Shown here: positions 1 to 8,269 of the stretch, piece by piece
Numbering within the stretch: the stretch's first letter is position 1
Layout of the letters: every line of letters starts with the position of its first letter
Source: Kiritimatiellia bacterium
GTDB lineage: Bacteria > Verrucomicrobiota > Kiritimatiellia > CAIVKH01
Length of the DNA stretch: 51,671 nucleotides
Assembly: GCA_023953695.1 (NCBI GenBank)
Contig: JAMLJG010000019.1
Location: 1 to 51,671 of the forward strand
Reading direction: 5' to 3'
Notes under the pieces: model-generated
Database searches by the model: none
Seen by the model: only the letters and a program-made list of their open reading frames with translations
What the model was told of the DNA's origin: nothing
Made by a program: the position numbers and the translations under genes

Positions 1-544
1 CAATGCGCATGCGCGGGCTGACGCCGAACACGGTGGCGAGGCGGAAGGTGAGACCGCGTCCACTGGAGAGGACGTAGTTTTCCGCTTCGACCTTGGTGGA
101 GCCATAGATCGAGATCGGGTTGAGGGGAGACTCCTCCGTGCAGAACTCGCCCTCGGTGCCGATGCCGTAGCCACTATTTGTGTTTGGATAGAGGATTCGT
201 TGATCTGGTCGCGCAAGATCCACAATCATCTTTACCGCATCGCAATTGATCGCCTGCGCCTCCAGTGGACGCTGCGCACAAATGGGCGCGCCGACGAGGC
301 AAGCGAGTGGGATTGCGATGTCGGCCGACTCGAGGTGCTTCTTGATCAGCGCTTTGTCGCGCACATCGCCGCGGACGATCTGGAGGCCCTCATAATGGCA
401 GCAATCCAGAAGCGACGACTGGCCGAACGAAAAGTTGTCCACCACCGTCACGGCGAAGCCGCGCTGAAGCAGCATGGGAACCAATACAGAGCCGATATAG
501 CCGGCGCCGCCCGTGACCAGAACGCGAGGAGATTTTTGTGACAT
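1..544 (-). CDS. NAD-dependent epimerase/dehydratase, 3' end beyond window
   Basis: An extended-SDR nucleotide-sugar epimerase/dehydratase. Reading the minus strand from the ATG at 544 gives 181 codons with no stop before the window edge, so the C-terminal part is missing. The start reads MSQKSPRVLVTGGAGYIGS, with the Rossmann GGxGYIG motif at about residues 12-18. The catalytic YxxxK is in YGSTKVEAE near residue 150, and the NTNSGYG stretch about 25 residues earlier holds the usual catalytic Ser/Thr region. It probably acts on an NDP-sugar in the cytoplasm, and the substrate cannot be told from this fragment. It is divergent from the thioredoxin-like gene. Family assignment is secure; specificity is unknown. 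Confidence 0.88.
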   Translation of the reverse strand, partial: MSQKSPRVLVTGGAGYIGSVLVPMLLQRGFAVTVVDNFSFGQSSLLDCCHYEGLQIVRGDVRDKALIKKHLESADIAIPLACLVGAPICAQRPLEAQAINCDAVKMIVDLARPDQRILYPNTNSGYGIGTEGEFCTEESPLNPISIYGSTKVEAENYVLSSGRGLTFRLATVFGVSPRMRI

Positions 545-913
545 AGTCCGAAAACGGTACCCGTCAGGATGGCTCTCTGTCAATTAAACAGGGTAGAGTG
601 CCCCATTGTCCCGTGATCGCCATCGAGGTCTGGATACTCGAATACTGGAGCCAAATCGCTCGACCGCTGGCCGGGTTGTTGTTGATCGCCAGCATCCGAG
701 TGTTGGCGCGCTGTGCGGCGGGCAAGCAGAGGGCGACGCTATCGTGCTGACAGGTCGTTCCCATGCCGGAGCAGCTTTCGCCAATTTGTGCCGAAATCGC
801 TGAACACACTTGAAAGTCCATAGAGATGCGTTTATTGGATACAGCGTTTCGAGCTAATCGATGCCTGCGGGCCGTCGGAACCTGGCAGCGAATCGGATGT
901 GGAGGATAGAACA
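545..913. other. gene-poor intergenic region
   Basis: A 369-base stretch between two divergent genes. Short reading frames occur on both strands but none resembles a known protein, and none has a convincing ribosome binding site. I saw no tRNA cloverleaf, terminator or repeat. It should contain the promoters of both flanking genes, but I could not identify boxes with confidence. Confidence 0.5.
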
Positions 914-1522
914 ATGAAGAAGGCGATGATGGGTTTAGCCGCATGGGTTGTGTTTCTCGGATGCACGATGGGCGTTCGCGGGGAGGCGGTGATCGGCGAG
1001 AAGGCGCCGGATTTCACGCTGAGGGACATACACGGCAAGGATCACCGGCTGTCGGACTACGCGGGCACGTTCGTGGTTCTTGAATGGATCAATCACGGCT
1101 GTCCGTTCGTGCGGAAGTTTTATGATGCAGGCGAAATGCAGCGCTTGCAGAAAGAATACGAAGAAAAGGGCGTCGTCTGGCTCACTATCTGCTCATCGAA
1201 GCCGGGATCGCAGGGGCATTATCCGATCGAGACCGCAGCGGACGAGTTGGCGAAGCATGGACATCAATCGGCCGCCTACTTGTTGGATGAGAGTGGCGAC
1301 ACGGGGCGCGCGTACGGGGCGCGGGTCACGCCTCACATGTATGTCATCAATCCAGATGGCCTGCTGATTTATCGGGGCGCGATTGACAGCATTCGCTCGA
1401 CCGACGCGGCGGATATTGATAAGGCGGAGAACTATGTCGTGTCGGCGCTTGCGGCCGCGATGGCCGGCAGGGAGGTCGCTATTCCTGTGACCACGCCGTA
1501 TGGGTGCTCCGTCAAGTATTGA
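914..1522 (+). CDS. secreted thioredoxin-like / AhpC-TSA family protein
   Basis: A 202-aa redoxin-family protein, probably exported. I chose the ATG at 914 because GGAGG lies at 901-905, eight bases upstream; a GTG at 899 in the same frame has no such site. Residues 1-23 form a signal peptide ending in GVRGEA. IGEKAPDFTLRDIHGKDHRL is the peroxiredoxin-like opening. The active-site region is INHGCPFVRKFY (about residues 59-70), with one Cys rather than a CxxC pair. The C-terminus TPYGCSVKY has a second Cys and is typical of this subfamily. Known relatives are annotated as thioredoxin family or redoxin domain proteins; the physiological substrate is not established. It is a single gene with no obvious operon partner. 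Confidence 0.85.
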   Translation: MKKAMMGLAAWVVFLGCTMGVRGEAVIGEKAPDFTLRDIHGKDHRLSDYAGTFVVLEWINHGCPFVRKFYDAGEMQRLQKEYEEKGVVWLTICSSKPGSQGHYPIETAADELAKHGHQSAAYLLDESGDTGRAYGARVTPHMYVINPDGLLIYRGAIDSIRSTDAADIDKAENYVVSALAAAMAGREVAIPVTTPYGCSVKY

Positions 1523-1923
1523 TTCTGTTGGCAACCGACCCCAGCCATAGTGGCGACCGCTTTGGCGGGCTTGATTGCGGTGTTTGGATAGTTGCGGTAG
1601 CCGCTGGCGTACGGTGGGTCGGTTTCGCACACAATGGACCAGAAGTGAAAGCCTTCGCGATTCTCTTCTTCTACTTGGCAATTGGCGTTCTGGGCCAAAC
1701 TTGGTCGTTTGAGAGACAGATGTCATCAGGTGGCTAACGATCATCGTCGGCTCGCAACCCTAGTTACATCGAGCCGTTTGCCAACTTCCGTTCGGTGATC
1801 GCATCCTGTCGGGTTGTTGTGCGAGCGCGGGAGCGCCGGCGGGTTGGCCGGTTGGGGTTGAAAAGGTATTTCGAGATTGCAGAAGTGTGCTATCTTTGCT
1901 CATTCGGAATAAAGGAATTTGTC
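1523..1923. other. gene-poor intergenic region upstream of pgi
   Basis: About 400 bases without a supportable gene. An open frame continues from the preceding gene region and another runs antisense, but neither has recognisable domains. No tRNA, repeat or strong terminator was seen. The 3' end carries a candidate promoter for pgi. Confidence 0.5.
1869..1896 (+). promoter_or_regulatory. candidate pgi promoter with extended -10
   Basis: TATCTT at 1891-1896 is preceded by TGC, giving an extended -10 element. A weak -35 (TTTCGA, 1869-1874) lies 16 bases upstream. Transcription would begin near 1903, about 20 bases before the pgi ATG, leaving just enough room for the AAAGGA ribosome binding site. 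The boxes are imperfect and were found by eye. Confidence 0.35.
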
Positions 1924-3543
1924 ATGACGCGATTGAATGAACGGGCTGAGTGGAAAAAGCTGATTTCGCATAGCAAGAGCATGAAGAAGAAGCACCTGCG
2001 CGAGTTGTTCGCGGAGGATCCTAAGCGGGCCAAGAAGTTTTCGCTGCAGGTAGGCGATTTGTTCCTGGACTATTCGAAGAACCGGATCGTGGGCCGAACG
2101 CTGATCTATCTGCAGGCGCTGGCGGAGTCGGCGGGTCTCTCTTCTGCAATCGAGGCCATGTTTAGCGGCCAGAAAATCAATCGAACGGAGAACCGCGCGG
2201 TTCTGCATATCGCACTGCGCAACCGCTCGAATTCGCCGATTCTTGTGGATGGCGTGGATGTGATGCCGGAGGTGAACGAGGTGCTGGAGCGGATGCGCTC
2301 CTTTTCGCGCCGTATTCGTTCGGGCGAGTGGACGGGCTTCACGGGCAAGCGGATTCGCAACATCGTCAACATCGGGATTGGCGGGTCGGACCTTGGCCCG
2401 GTGATGGCGTATGAGGCGTTGAAGGTCTATTCGGATCGCCAGTTGACGGTTCGGTTCGTTTCGAATGTGGATGCCACACATTTTGCGGAATCCACGCGCG
2501 ATCTCGATCCGGAGGAGACGCTGTTCATCATTGCGTCGAAAACGTTCACGACGCAAGAGACCATGACCAATGCGGAGACGGCGAAGGAGTGGTGTCTCGC
2601 GAAGTTGAAAGATCCGGCTGCGGTGGCGAAGCACTTTGTGGCGGTTTCGACAAATGCCGCGAAGGTGTCGGCATTCGGCATTGATACGGCCAATATGTTC
2701 GGTTTTTGGGATTGGGTTGGCGGCCGCTATTCGCTGACCTCGGCGATTGGATTGCCCGTGATGGTGGCGATTGGGCCCGAGAACTTCGACGCCATGTTGG
2801 ATGGTTTCCACGCGATGGATCGCCATTTTGCGGAGGCGCCGGCGGCCAGGAATATGCCGATCGTCCTCGGGTTGTTGGGCGTCTGGTACAACAATTTCTT
2901 TGACGCGCAGACACACGCGATTTTGCCCTACGACCAATATCTGCACCGCTTTGCCGCGTATTTCCAGCAGGGCGATATGGAGAGCAATGGCAAATATGTG
3001 GGGCAGGATGGGCAGCGAGTGGATTGGCAGACGGGCCCGGTCATTTGGGGTGAGCCCGGGACGAACGGGCAGCACGCGTTCTATCAACTGATCCACCAGG
3101 GAACGAAATTGATTCCGTGCGACTTTATCGGATTCTGTCGCTCGCACAATCCGCTGGGGGATCACCACGCGAAGTTGATGTCGAATTTTTTTGCCCAGAC
3201 CGAAGCACTGGCGTTCGGGAAGACAGCGGAGGAGTGTCGCGCGGAAGGCGTTGCCGAGTCCCTCGTGCCGCACAAGACGTTTGAGGGGAATCGTCCGACG
3301 AACACCATTCTGGCTCAAAAGCTGACGCCACACGTCCTCGGTCAGTTGATTGCGCTCTACGAGCATAAGATTTTTGTGCAGGGCGCAATTTGGAACATCT
3401 TCTCATTCGATCAATGGGGTGTGGAACTGGGCAAAGCGCTTGCGAACCGGATCCTCCCCGAATTGACCGCAGCGCAGGATCCGGAGCTCAAGCATGACGC
3501 TTCGACGAATGCGCTGATCGCGAGATTCCGCAAATTGCAATAG
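1924..3543 (+). CDS. pgi: glucose-6-phosphate isomerase
   Basis: A cytoplasmic 539-aa enzyme that interconverts glucose 6-phosphate and fructose 6-phosphate in glycolysis and gluconeogenesis; length is close to the usual 545-550 aa of the long PGI family. The frame is open further upstream, but the ATG at 1924 follows AAAGGA and begins the conserved region ([13 protein letters not shown]). [17 protein letters not shown] is near residue 148 and the signature [16 protein letters not shown] is near residue 262. [18 protein letters not shown], with the catalytic Glu and His, is around residues 376-393. The C-terminal [12 protein letters not shown] holds the ring-opening Lys. All key residues are present. 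It appears to be a single gene. Confidence 0.97.
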   Translation: MTRLNERAEWKKLISHSKSMKKKHLRELFAEDPKRAKKFSLQVGDLFLDYSKNRIVGRTLIYLQALAESAGLSSAIEAMFSGQKINRTENRAVLHIALRNRSNSPILVDGVDVMPEVNEVLERMRSFSRRIRSGEWTGFTGKRIRNIVNIGIGGSDLGPVMAYEALKVYSDRQLTVRFVSNVDATHFAESTRDLDPEETLFIIASKTFTTQETMTNAETAKEWCLAKLKDPAAVAKHFVAVSTNAAKVSAFGIDTANMFGFWDWVGGRYSLTSAIGLPVMVAIGPENFDAMLDGFHAMDRHFAEAPAARNMPIVLGLLGVWYNNFFDAQTHAILPYDQYLHRFAAYFQQGDMESNGKYVGQDGQRVDWQTGPVIWGEPGTNGQHAFYQLIHQGTKLIPCDFIGFCRSHNPLGDHHAKLMSNFFAQTEALAFGKTAEECRAEGVAESLVPHKTFEGNRPTNTILAQKLTPHVLGQLIALYEHKIFVQGAIWNIFSFDQWGVELGKALANRILPELTAAQDPELKHDASTNALIARFRKLQ

Positions 3544-3599
3544 GCGGTGGAACACCCGATGGGAGATAGCTTCTCCATCGGCTACAGAAAGGGAGGGAC

Positions 3600-4214
3600 G
3601 TGGATAAAGAGTACGTGCGAATAACACGTGGGCTGGCAGAGTTTCTTCTGCTCTCTCTGCTGGCGCTCATTCCGTCGCTGGTGACGTATATTGATCTGGC
3701 GATCGTGGGAAACCGGATCGGGGAAGTGTCGGTCACCGAAATCACGCAGGAAGCGTTCCTCCTCGTGACGGCGCTCGCGTTCGCCTATGGCGCGAGGCGC
3801 TTTCCGGATCGGCGCGGCTTCTTTGTCTTGATGGCGGGCTTTTTGGGCTGCGCGCTGCTTCGCGAATTGGACAATTTCCTGGACGTGGTCTGGCACGGTT
3901 TCTGGGTGTGGCCGGTGAGCGCGCTGGCGCTTGGCGCCGTTGGGTATGTGGCGATTCGGTGTCGCGATTCTGTCGTGGGTCCGATGGCCCGATTCATCGG
4001 CACGCGGTCGTACTACTTCATGCTCTTCGGGTTGGTCGTGCTCCTTGTTTTCAGCAGGACCTTTGGGAGTGGGCGTCTACTTTGGAAGAGCCTGATGGGC
4101 GAGGCGTATGTATCGGCATTCAATACGGTCGTCCAAGAGGGCATTGAACTATTGGGCTATATCTGCATTGTGTATGGAAGCGTTGCGTTGTGGTTCCGAA
4201 GATTTGATGGATGA
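3600..4214 (+). CDS. hypothetical multi-pass membrane protein
   Basis: A 204-aa inner-membrane protein starting at GTG, with GGGAGG just upstream (3591-3596). Hydrophobic segments fall at about residues 14-36, 75-90, 98-116, 133-152 and 177-198, giving five or so transmembrane helices. Acidic and arginine residues sit in the loops, including RELDNFLDVVWHGFWVWPV around residues 87-105, which looks conserved. I do not recognise a named function. The ATG of the downstream dinB frame overlaps its stop, so the two may be co-transcribed. A hairpin (CCGATGG at 3556-3562 and CCATCGG at 3575-3581) sits upstream of the start. Confidence 0.7.
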   Translation: MDKEYVRITRGLAEFLLLSLLALIPSLVTYIDLAIVGNRIGEVSVTEITQEAFLLVTALAFAYGARRFPDRRGFFVLMAGFLGCALLRELDNFLDVVWHGFWVWPVSALALGAVGYVAIRCRDSVVGPMARFIGTRSYYFMLFGLVVLLVFSRTFGSGRLLWKSLMGEAYVSAFNTVVQEGIELLGYICIVYGSVALWFRRFDG

Positions 4215-4282
4215 AAACCATCTGCGAAGCGCGGGGTGGCGCTCGCAGTTGCTCCATCGCTGACGCCGGGCGGAGATTTCTG

Positions 4283-5488
4283 GTGGGCGCTATTCTTCAT
4301 ATTGATATGGATGCGTTCTATGCCTCGGTGGAGGTGTTGGACAATCCTTCGCTGCGCGGAAAGCCGGTGATTGTGGGGTCTCCACCGAATAAACGCGGGG
4401 TGGTTTCGACGGCCTCCTACGAGGCGCGTCGCTATGGGGTTCACTCCGCGATGCCCTCGCGAACGGCGGGGCGTTTGTGTCCGCACGGTGTTTTTCTTCC
4501 CGTTCGGATGGCGCGCTATCACGAGGTTTCGGAGGCCGTGATGGCGATTATTGCCTCGTTCACGGATGTGATTGAACAGATTTCGGTGGATGAGGCATTC
4601 CTGGATGTCAGCGGAGTGCTGCGGCGATGGAAGACGGGCGAAGCCGTGGCCGTGGCGCTCAAGCGCAGAATCGAGAGAGACCTTCGGCTCACGGCGTCGG
4701 TCGGCGTGGCCTCCAACAAGTTTCTGGCGAAGCTCGCAAGTGATTTTCGCAAGCCGGATGGACTCTTCGTGATGCCGGATGATCCGATAGCGATTGCGGA
4801 ACTGCTGGCGCCGCTTCCTGCGAGTCGAATCTGGGGCGTGGGGAAAGTGCGCGAAGCGCGACTGCAAGAATGCGGCATTCGCACGATTGGCGATGTTCAG
4901 CGGCTGCGTTTGGAAACGCTCTCCTCCTTTGTCGGGGCCAATTTCGCCGCGCATATTCACGAATTGGCGTGGGGCCGAGATGCGCGCGTTGTCGTGACGG
5001 AGCGAGAGGCAAAGAGCATTTCGTCCGAGACGACGTTTGATGAGGATTGCTCGAATCCGGAAGTGCTGCGGCAGACGCTCATTGGCGAGGTGGAGCATGT
5101 AGGGCGTCGGTTGCGAAGCGACGGTCGCCGCGCGCGGGTGGGGCATATCCGGCTCCGCTTCGAAGATTTCACGACCATCACGCGACAGCAGCCTTTTCCC
5201 AAAGCGACGCATTCGGACCGCGATTTGGTCAAATGCGCCCTTGATCTGTTCTCGCGCGAGACGTTGCGCGCTCCGATCCGCCTCATTGGGTTCGGCGTCA
5301 GCGGCTTTGAAGGGGAGACCGGCGAGTGGCAGCAGGGCGAGTTGGCGCTGGGTCCCTTTGAGCAGCAGCCCGACCCGGAGAGAGTGGAACGGCTCGACCA
5401 GGCGGTGGATCGCTTGCGCGAGCGATTTGGACGCCGCGCCATTCGGCGCGGTTCCGCATTGAATCAGCGCGCGGACGACGAAGCCTGA
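4283..5488 (+). CDS. dinB: DNA polymerase IV (Y-family)
   Basis: A 401-aa translesion polymerase that copies past damaged or misaligned template bases. The frame opens at an ATG at 4211 that overlaps the previous stop, but homology begins only at GAILHIDMDAFYASVEV. The GTG at 4283 has CGGAG about eight bases upstream, so I prefer it. Catalytic acidic residues are Asp8 in HIDMDAF and Asp-Glu in SVDEAFLDV near residue 102. TASVGVASNKFLAKLASD is the palm/fingers signature and RIWGVGKVREARLQECG the HhH thumb motif. Near the C-terminus QQGELALGPF sits where relatives carry the QLSLF clamp-binding motif, so the clamp motif may be weak here. The last 25 bases overlap modB on the other strand. Confidence 0.93.
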   Translation: MGAILHIDMDAFYASVEVLDNPSLRGKPVIVGSPPNKRGVVSTASYEARRYGVHSAMPSRTAGRLCPHGVFLPVRMARYHEVSEAVMAIIASFTDVIEQISVDEAFLDVSGVLRRWKTGEAVAVALKRRIERDLRLTASVGVASNKFLAKLASDFRKPDGLFVMPDDPIAIAELLAPLPASRIWGVGKVREARLQECGIRTIGDVQRLRLETLSSFVGANFAAHIHELAWGRDARVVVTEREAKSISSETTFDEDCSNPEVLRQTLIGEVEHVGRRLRSDGRRARVGHIRLRFEDFTTITRQQPFPKATHSDRDLVKCALDLFSRETLRAPIRLIGFGVSGFEGETGEWQQGELALGPFEQQPDPERVERLDQAVDRLRERFGRRAIRRGSALNQRADDEA

Positions 5489-6159
5489 CGTCGGGCGCGC
5501 TTGGGGCGCTGGAAGTGCTCACTGACCCAGATGGCGACAAAGGCCATGATAACGGAGACGAGGAGCAGGCGATAGGCGGTGGCATCGCGCCCCATCTGCA
5601 CGTGCTGATAGATTGCGAGGGAGAGCGTGGTCGTTTTGCCGGGGATATTGCCCGCGAGCATGATGGTTGCGCCGAATTCACCGAGGGCGCGCGCGTAGGC
5701 CTGAATGAGTCCTGCGGCGAGTGATCGCCGGGAGAGCGGGAGGGTGACGTGCCAGAGGAGTTGGCATCCGCCCGCGCCTTCGACGCGCGCGGCATCTTCA
5801 TATTCTTGGCTGACCTCTTCAAAACCCGTGCGCAGCGCGCGGACAAGGAGCGGAAACGACATGCTGGCCGTCGCGATCAACACCGCGCGCCACGTGAACG
5901 CGATGTCGAGATCAAAGACGCGATGAAGCCAGCCGCCGATCCAGCCGCGTCGGCCCAAGAGCTCCAGCAAGATCAAGCCCGTCGCCACCGGTGGCATGAC
6001 CAGCGGCAGGGAGAGAAATGTTTCCAAAATGGATTTTCCCGGCCAGTCGAACTTGGCGAGCCACCACGCGGTGAGCAGACCCAGCGGAAGAATGCAAAGT
6101 GTGCTCAGGCCGGCAATGCCGGCCGTGAACAGCGTGATATTCCATTCTTCAGGCGTCAT
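5464..6159 (-). CDS. modB: molybdate ABC transporter permease ModB
   Basis: A 231-aa inner-membrane permease of the molybdate importer. Five or six hydrophobic helices are visible, beginning at LFTAGIAGLSTLCILPLGLLTAW. The EAA loop that docks the ATPase is EYEDAARVEGAGGCQLLWHVTLP (residues ~136-158), followed by LGEFGATIMLAGNIPG, which is very characteristic of ModB. Its ATG overlaps the modA stop (ATGA arrangement), implying translational coupling. No modC ATPase follows: the next gene is dinB, convergent and overlapping by 25 bases. The ATPase must come from elsewhere or be shared. A sulfate/tungstate permease is the alternative, made unlikely by the ModE box upstream. Confidence 0.93.
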   Translation of the reverse strand: MTPEEWNITLFTAGIAGLSTLCILPLGLLTAWWLAKFDWPGKSILETFLSLPLVMPPVATGLILLELLGRRGWIGGWLHRVFDLDIAFTWRAVLIATASMSFPLLVRALRTGFEEVSQEYEDAARVEGAGGCQLLWHVTLPLSRRSLAAGLIQAYARALGEFGATIMLAGNIPGKTTTLSLAIYQHVQMGRDATAYRLLLVSVIMAFVAIWVSEHFQRPKRARRQASSSAR

Positions 6160-6917
6160 GGTTCCTGCATCGGCAGAACCTTGAACCCGTGTTGTTCAAA
6201 TACCTGGTTTGCCATGCTGGAGCGAAGATACTCGAGAAAGTCGCGGGCTGCACCCTCGTTTGGCGCATCTTTTACAATGGCGATGGGATAGGTGATGGAT
6301 GGCGCGTCGGTCGGGGGGATTTCGTAGGCGATTCGCACGCGACTCGAACTCATGGCGTCGGTGCGATAGACGAATCCCGCATCCGCATTGCCCGCCGCGA
6401 CGGCGGCGAGCGCGGCGCGGACGTTCTCTGTGGGAACGACCTTTGGTGTCAGCGTTTCCCACAAGCCCAGATGCTCGAGATAGCGCCGGGCGTAAATGCC
6501 GGCGGGGACGGAATCTGGCTGCGCGAGCGCAATGCGTGAGACGCGCTCCGCCGTGAGGTCATCCGGCCCACGAATGTCCGCGCGGTCACCGGAAGTCACG
6601 ATGACCAACACATTGGAGAGCAGGCTGATTCGCGACGAAGTCACAATGAGGTCTTTCGCCTGAAGTTGGTCCATCTTCTCCTCGTCAGCCGAGAAGAACA
6701 GGTCCGCTGGCGCGCCCGCTTCGATTTGTCGGGCCAACGCACTGGAGGCTTGGAAGTTGAAGAGCACCGGAGTGCCCGACTGCTTTGTGAAGTCCGAGCC
6801 GATTGCGTTGAGGGCATCCGAGAGGCTTACTGCGGCGAACACCAGAAGGTCTTCTGCGCGCGCGGTGGCCGTGTTGAAGAGGGCCACCGCAAAGAGGAGC
6901 GAGAGTAGTTTCTTCAT
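6156..6917 (-). CDS. modA: molybdate-binding periplasmic protein ModA
   Basis: A 253-aa substrate-binding protein of the molybdate importer, exported to the periplasm. Residues 1-22 form a signal peptide ending ATARA. The mature start EDLLVFAAVSLSDALNAIG is the ModA pattern with the oxyanion-contacting Ser residues. ASSALARQIEAGAPADLFFSA follows, again a family hallmark. It lies ten bases after the porin gene and overlaps modB by four bases, so the three genes form one transcription unit reading left. Tungstate or another tetrahedral oxyanion is possible, but ModE-type control favours molybdate. Confidence 0.94.
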   Translation of the reverse strand: MKKLLSLLFAVALFNTATARAEDLLVFAAVSLSDALNAIGSDFTKQSGTPVLFNFQASSALARQIEAGAPADLFFSADEEKMDQLQAKDLIVTSSRISLLSNVLVIVTSGDRADIRGPDDLTAERVSRIALAQPDSVPAGIYARRYLEHLGLWETLTPKVVPTENVRAALAAVAAGNADAGFVYRTDAMSSSRVRIAYEIPPTDAPSITYPIAIVKDAPNEGAARDFLEYLRSSMANQVFEQHGFKVLPMQEP

Positions 6918-6927
6918 GGGTTGCGCC

Positions 6928-8157
6928 TTAGAAGAGGACTTGGACGCGCGCGATCAGCTTGTTGTCTGTCGCATCGCGCGATTCCACTTCGGAGCGGAGG
7001 TAGTTGAGCTGCAGTTTGAGGTCGTTGCCTCGGATGTAGTAGTTCAGACCCAGCGTCCACGTGTCGGTGCCGTCGTTGTCCGCATCGGTGTTGGGGTCGA
7101 ACGCATCGTACTTCAGAACCGCCTGAACCTTTTCGGGGAGCAAATAGCAGGTTGCCTGCACATACCAGGCTTCGGCATCCACTTGATCAGCCGGCTTCTT
7201 GTTGTCGGGCTCATAGCGCGCGTTGAGCATTTCCGCCCAGATTTCGACCGGGCCTTGCGAAAATTGGGCATCGGCTCCCCATACGGCTCGTTCGCCGGCG
7301 AATACGTTGTTGGGCGTGGCGTTGGTGGACGTGTTGAAGCGGTAGTCGCTACCTTGTCCACTCACTTGGTCATCGTCCGAAATATATCCGTTGATGCCCA
7401 GTGCGAGGCGTGGTCCTTTGGAGCCTTTGGCGGGGGCGAGTGGGACGATGCCGAGGCGCCCGACGAGGGTGAACTTGCTGTTGTCGTTGGAGCTGGAATT
7501 GACGGATGTACCGTTGAATGCGCCGAGGGCATAGGAGAGGCGTTTGGCGGCGAGGTCGCCACCGGCCTGGATGCCGATTTGCCGACTCAGTGTGAGGCGA
7601 TCATTTCCGAGAGAGCGCTCGATGGTGGGCAATCGGGGATCGGAGGCCAACTGCTCGAATCCAAAGGGCGTCTTGAATTGACCCGCCTTTGCGTGAAAGC
7701 TGTCCAGCGGTTTCCACTGAAGGTATCCATCTGTGAGCTGAGCCCGCATGGCATTCGCCTCGCTCAGTGTGCCGGCAAATTCAGCTTCGACGCGCGCTTC
7801 AATGGTTTCGTTGAATTGTGCGGTGCCGCCCAAGCGGGCGCGCCGCAGGTAGAAGCGGGTGTTGTCGCTCCCGAATCGGCTGTCTCCTCGATCGCCGCCG
7901 TCCACTTGCACCTGCAGCATGCCGCCGAGCTGCAGAGCGATCTCCTTGCCGCCTGCGCGGACGATAGCGGGGCTGCTCTTGTCGCTTTGCGCAATTTCCT
8001 GTTTCAGTTTGAGCTGGCTCTCTTGCAGCGCGCTCAATTCCTTCTCGACGCGCAGCAGACGTTCCTCGGTCGCGTCCGCGCCCCTCTCAGCAGCTCCTGC
8101 CGCGCCTCTCAGCAAAGCGAAAAGTAGGATGCCGGCTATCGTGTATTTGCTTTTCAT
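6928..8157 (-). CDS. OprP/OprO-type oxyanion porin, first gene of the mod operon
   Basis: A 409-aa outer-membrane beta-barrel of the phosphate-selective porin O/P type. Residues 1-22 are a signal peptide. A coiled coil follows (EERLLRVEKELSALQESQLKLKQEI, about residues 31-55), as in other trimeric porins of this class. The barrel begins at LQLGGMLQVQVDGG, with YLRRARLGGTAQF and LQWKPLDSFHAKAGQFKTPFGFEQL as family hallmarks. It ends in VLF, the aromatic C-terminal BAM signal. AGGAG at 8165-8169 precedes the ATG by seven bases. It lies directly behind a ModE box and ahead of modAB, so I infer that it admits molybdate across the outer membrane. Phosphate or general anion selectivity is the alternative. 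Confidence 0.88.
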   Translation of the reverse strand: MKSKYTIAGILLFALLRGAAGAAERGADATEERLLRVEKELSALQESQLKLKQEIAQSDKSSPAIVRAGGKEIALQLGGMLQVQVDGGDRGDSRFGSDNTRFYLRRARLGGTAQFNETIEARVEAEFAGTLSEANAMRAQLTDGYLQWKPLDSFHAKAGQFKTPFGFEQLASDPRLPTIERSLGNDRLTLSRQIGIQAGGDLAAKRLSYALGAFNGTSVNSSSNDNSKFTLVGRLGIVPLAPAKGSKGPRLALGINGYISDDDQVSGQGSDYRFNTSTNATPNNVFAGERAVWGADAQFSQGPVEIWAEMLNARYEPDNKKPADQVDAEAWYVQATCYLLPEKVQAVLKYDAFDPNTDADNDGTDTWTLGLNYYIRGNDLKLQLNYLRSEVESRDATDNKLIARVQVLF

Positions 8158-8186
8158 CGCAGTTCTCCTTGACGGTGTGTGACGGG

Positions 8187-8215
8187 AGAATAGCCAGCGC
8201 TAGCGTTATATGCAA
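8187..8215 (-). promoter_or_regulatory. promoter of the porin-modA-modB operon
   Basis: On the minus strand TTGCAT (8210-8215) and TATTCT (8187-8192) are separated by exactly 17 bases, a plausible sigma-70 promoter with a start near 8180. The -35 hexamer lies inside the ModE-type palindrome, so a bound regulator should block RNA polymerase. The leader to the porin ATG is about 25 bases and contains the AGGAG site. Confidence 0.6.
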
Positions 8216-8238
8216 TAAGATATAACGCAAGGCGCTGG
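8194..8238. promoter_or_regulatory. ModE-type operator with extended arms
   Basis: GCGTTATAT (8203-8211), an 8-base spacer and ATATAACGC (8220-8228) form a perfect inverted repeat. This matches the known ModE box pattern, two CGTTATAT-like half sites of opposite orientation. A second pair of arms, CCAGCGC (8194-8200) and GCGCTGG (8232-8238), extends the dyad. It sits between modE and the porin gene and overlaps the -35 of the operon promoter. By analogy with E. coli modA, binding would repress when molybdate is plentiful. Confidence 0.82.
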
Positions 8239-8269
8239 AAATATCGAACTGGGCGGGGCGGGTTGTGCG

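Noticed and set aside
564..944. Possible small gene upstream of the thioredoxin-like gene
   Set aside because: No family resemblance in any frame and no ribosome binding site.
1900..3366. Long open frame opposite pgi
   Set aside because: Arginine- and histidine-rich translation with no domain; it mirrors the codon bias of pgi.
3556..3581. Hairpin after pgi as a terminator
   Set aside because: The stem is only seven pairs with a 12-base loop and no T-run, and it sits close to the next start.
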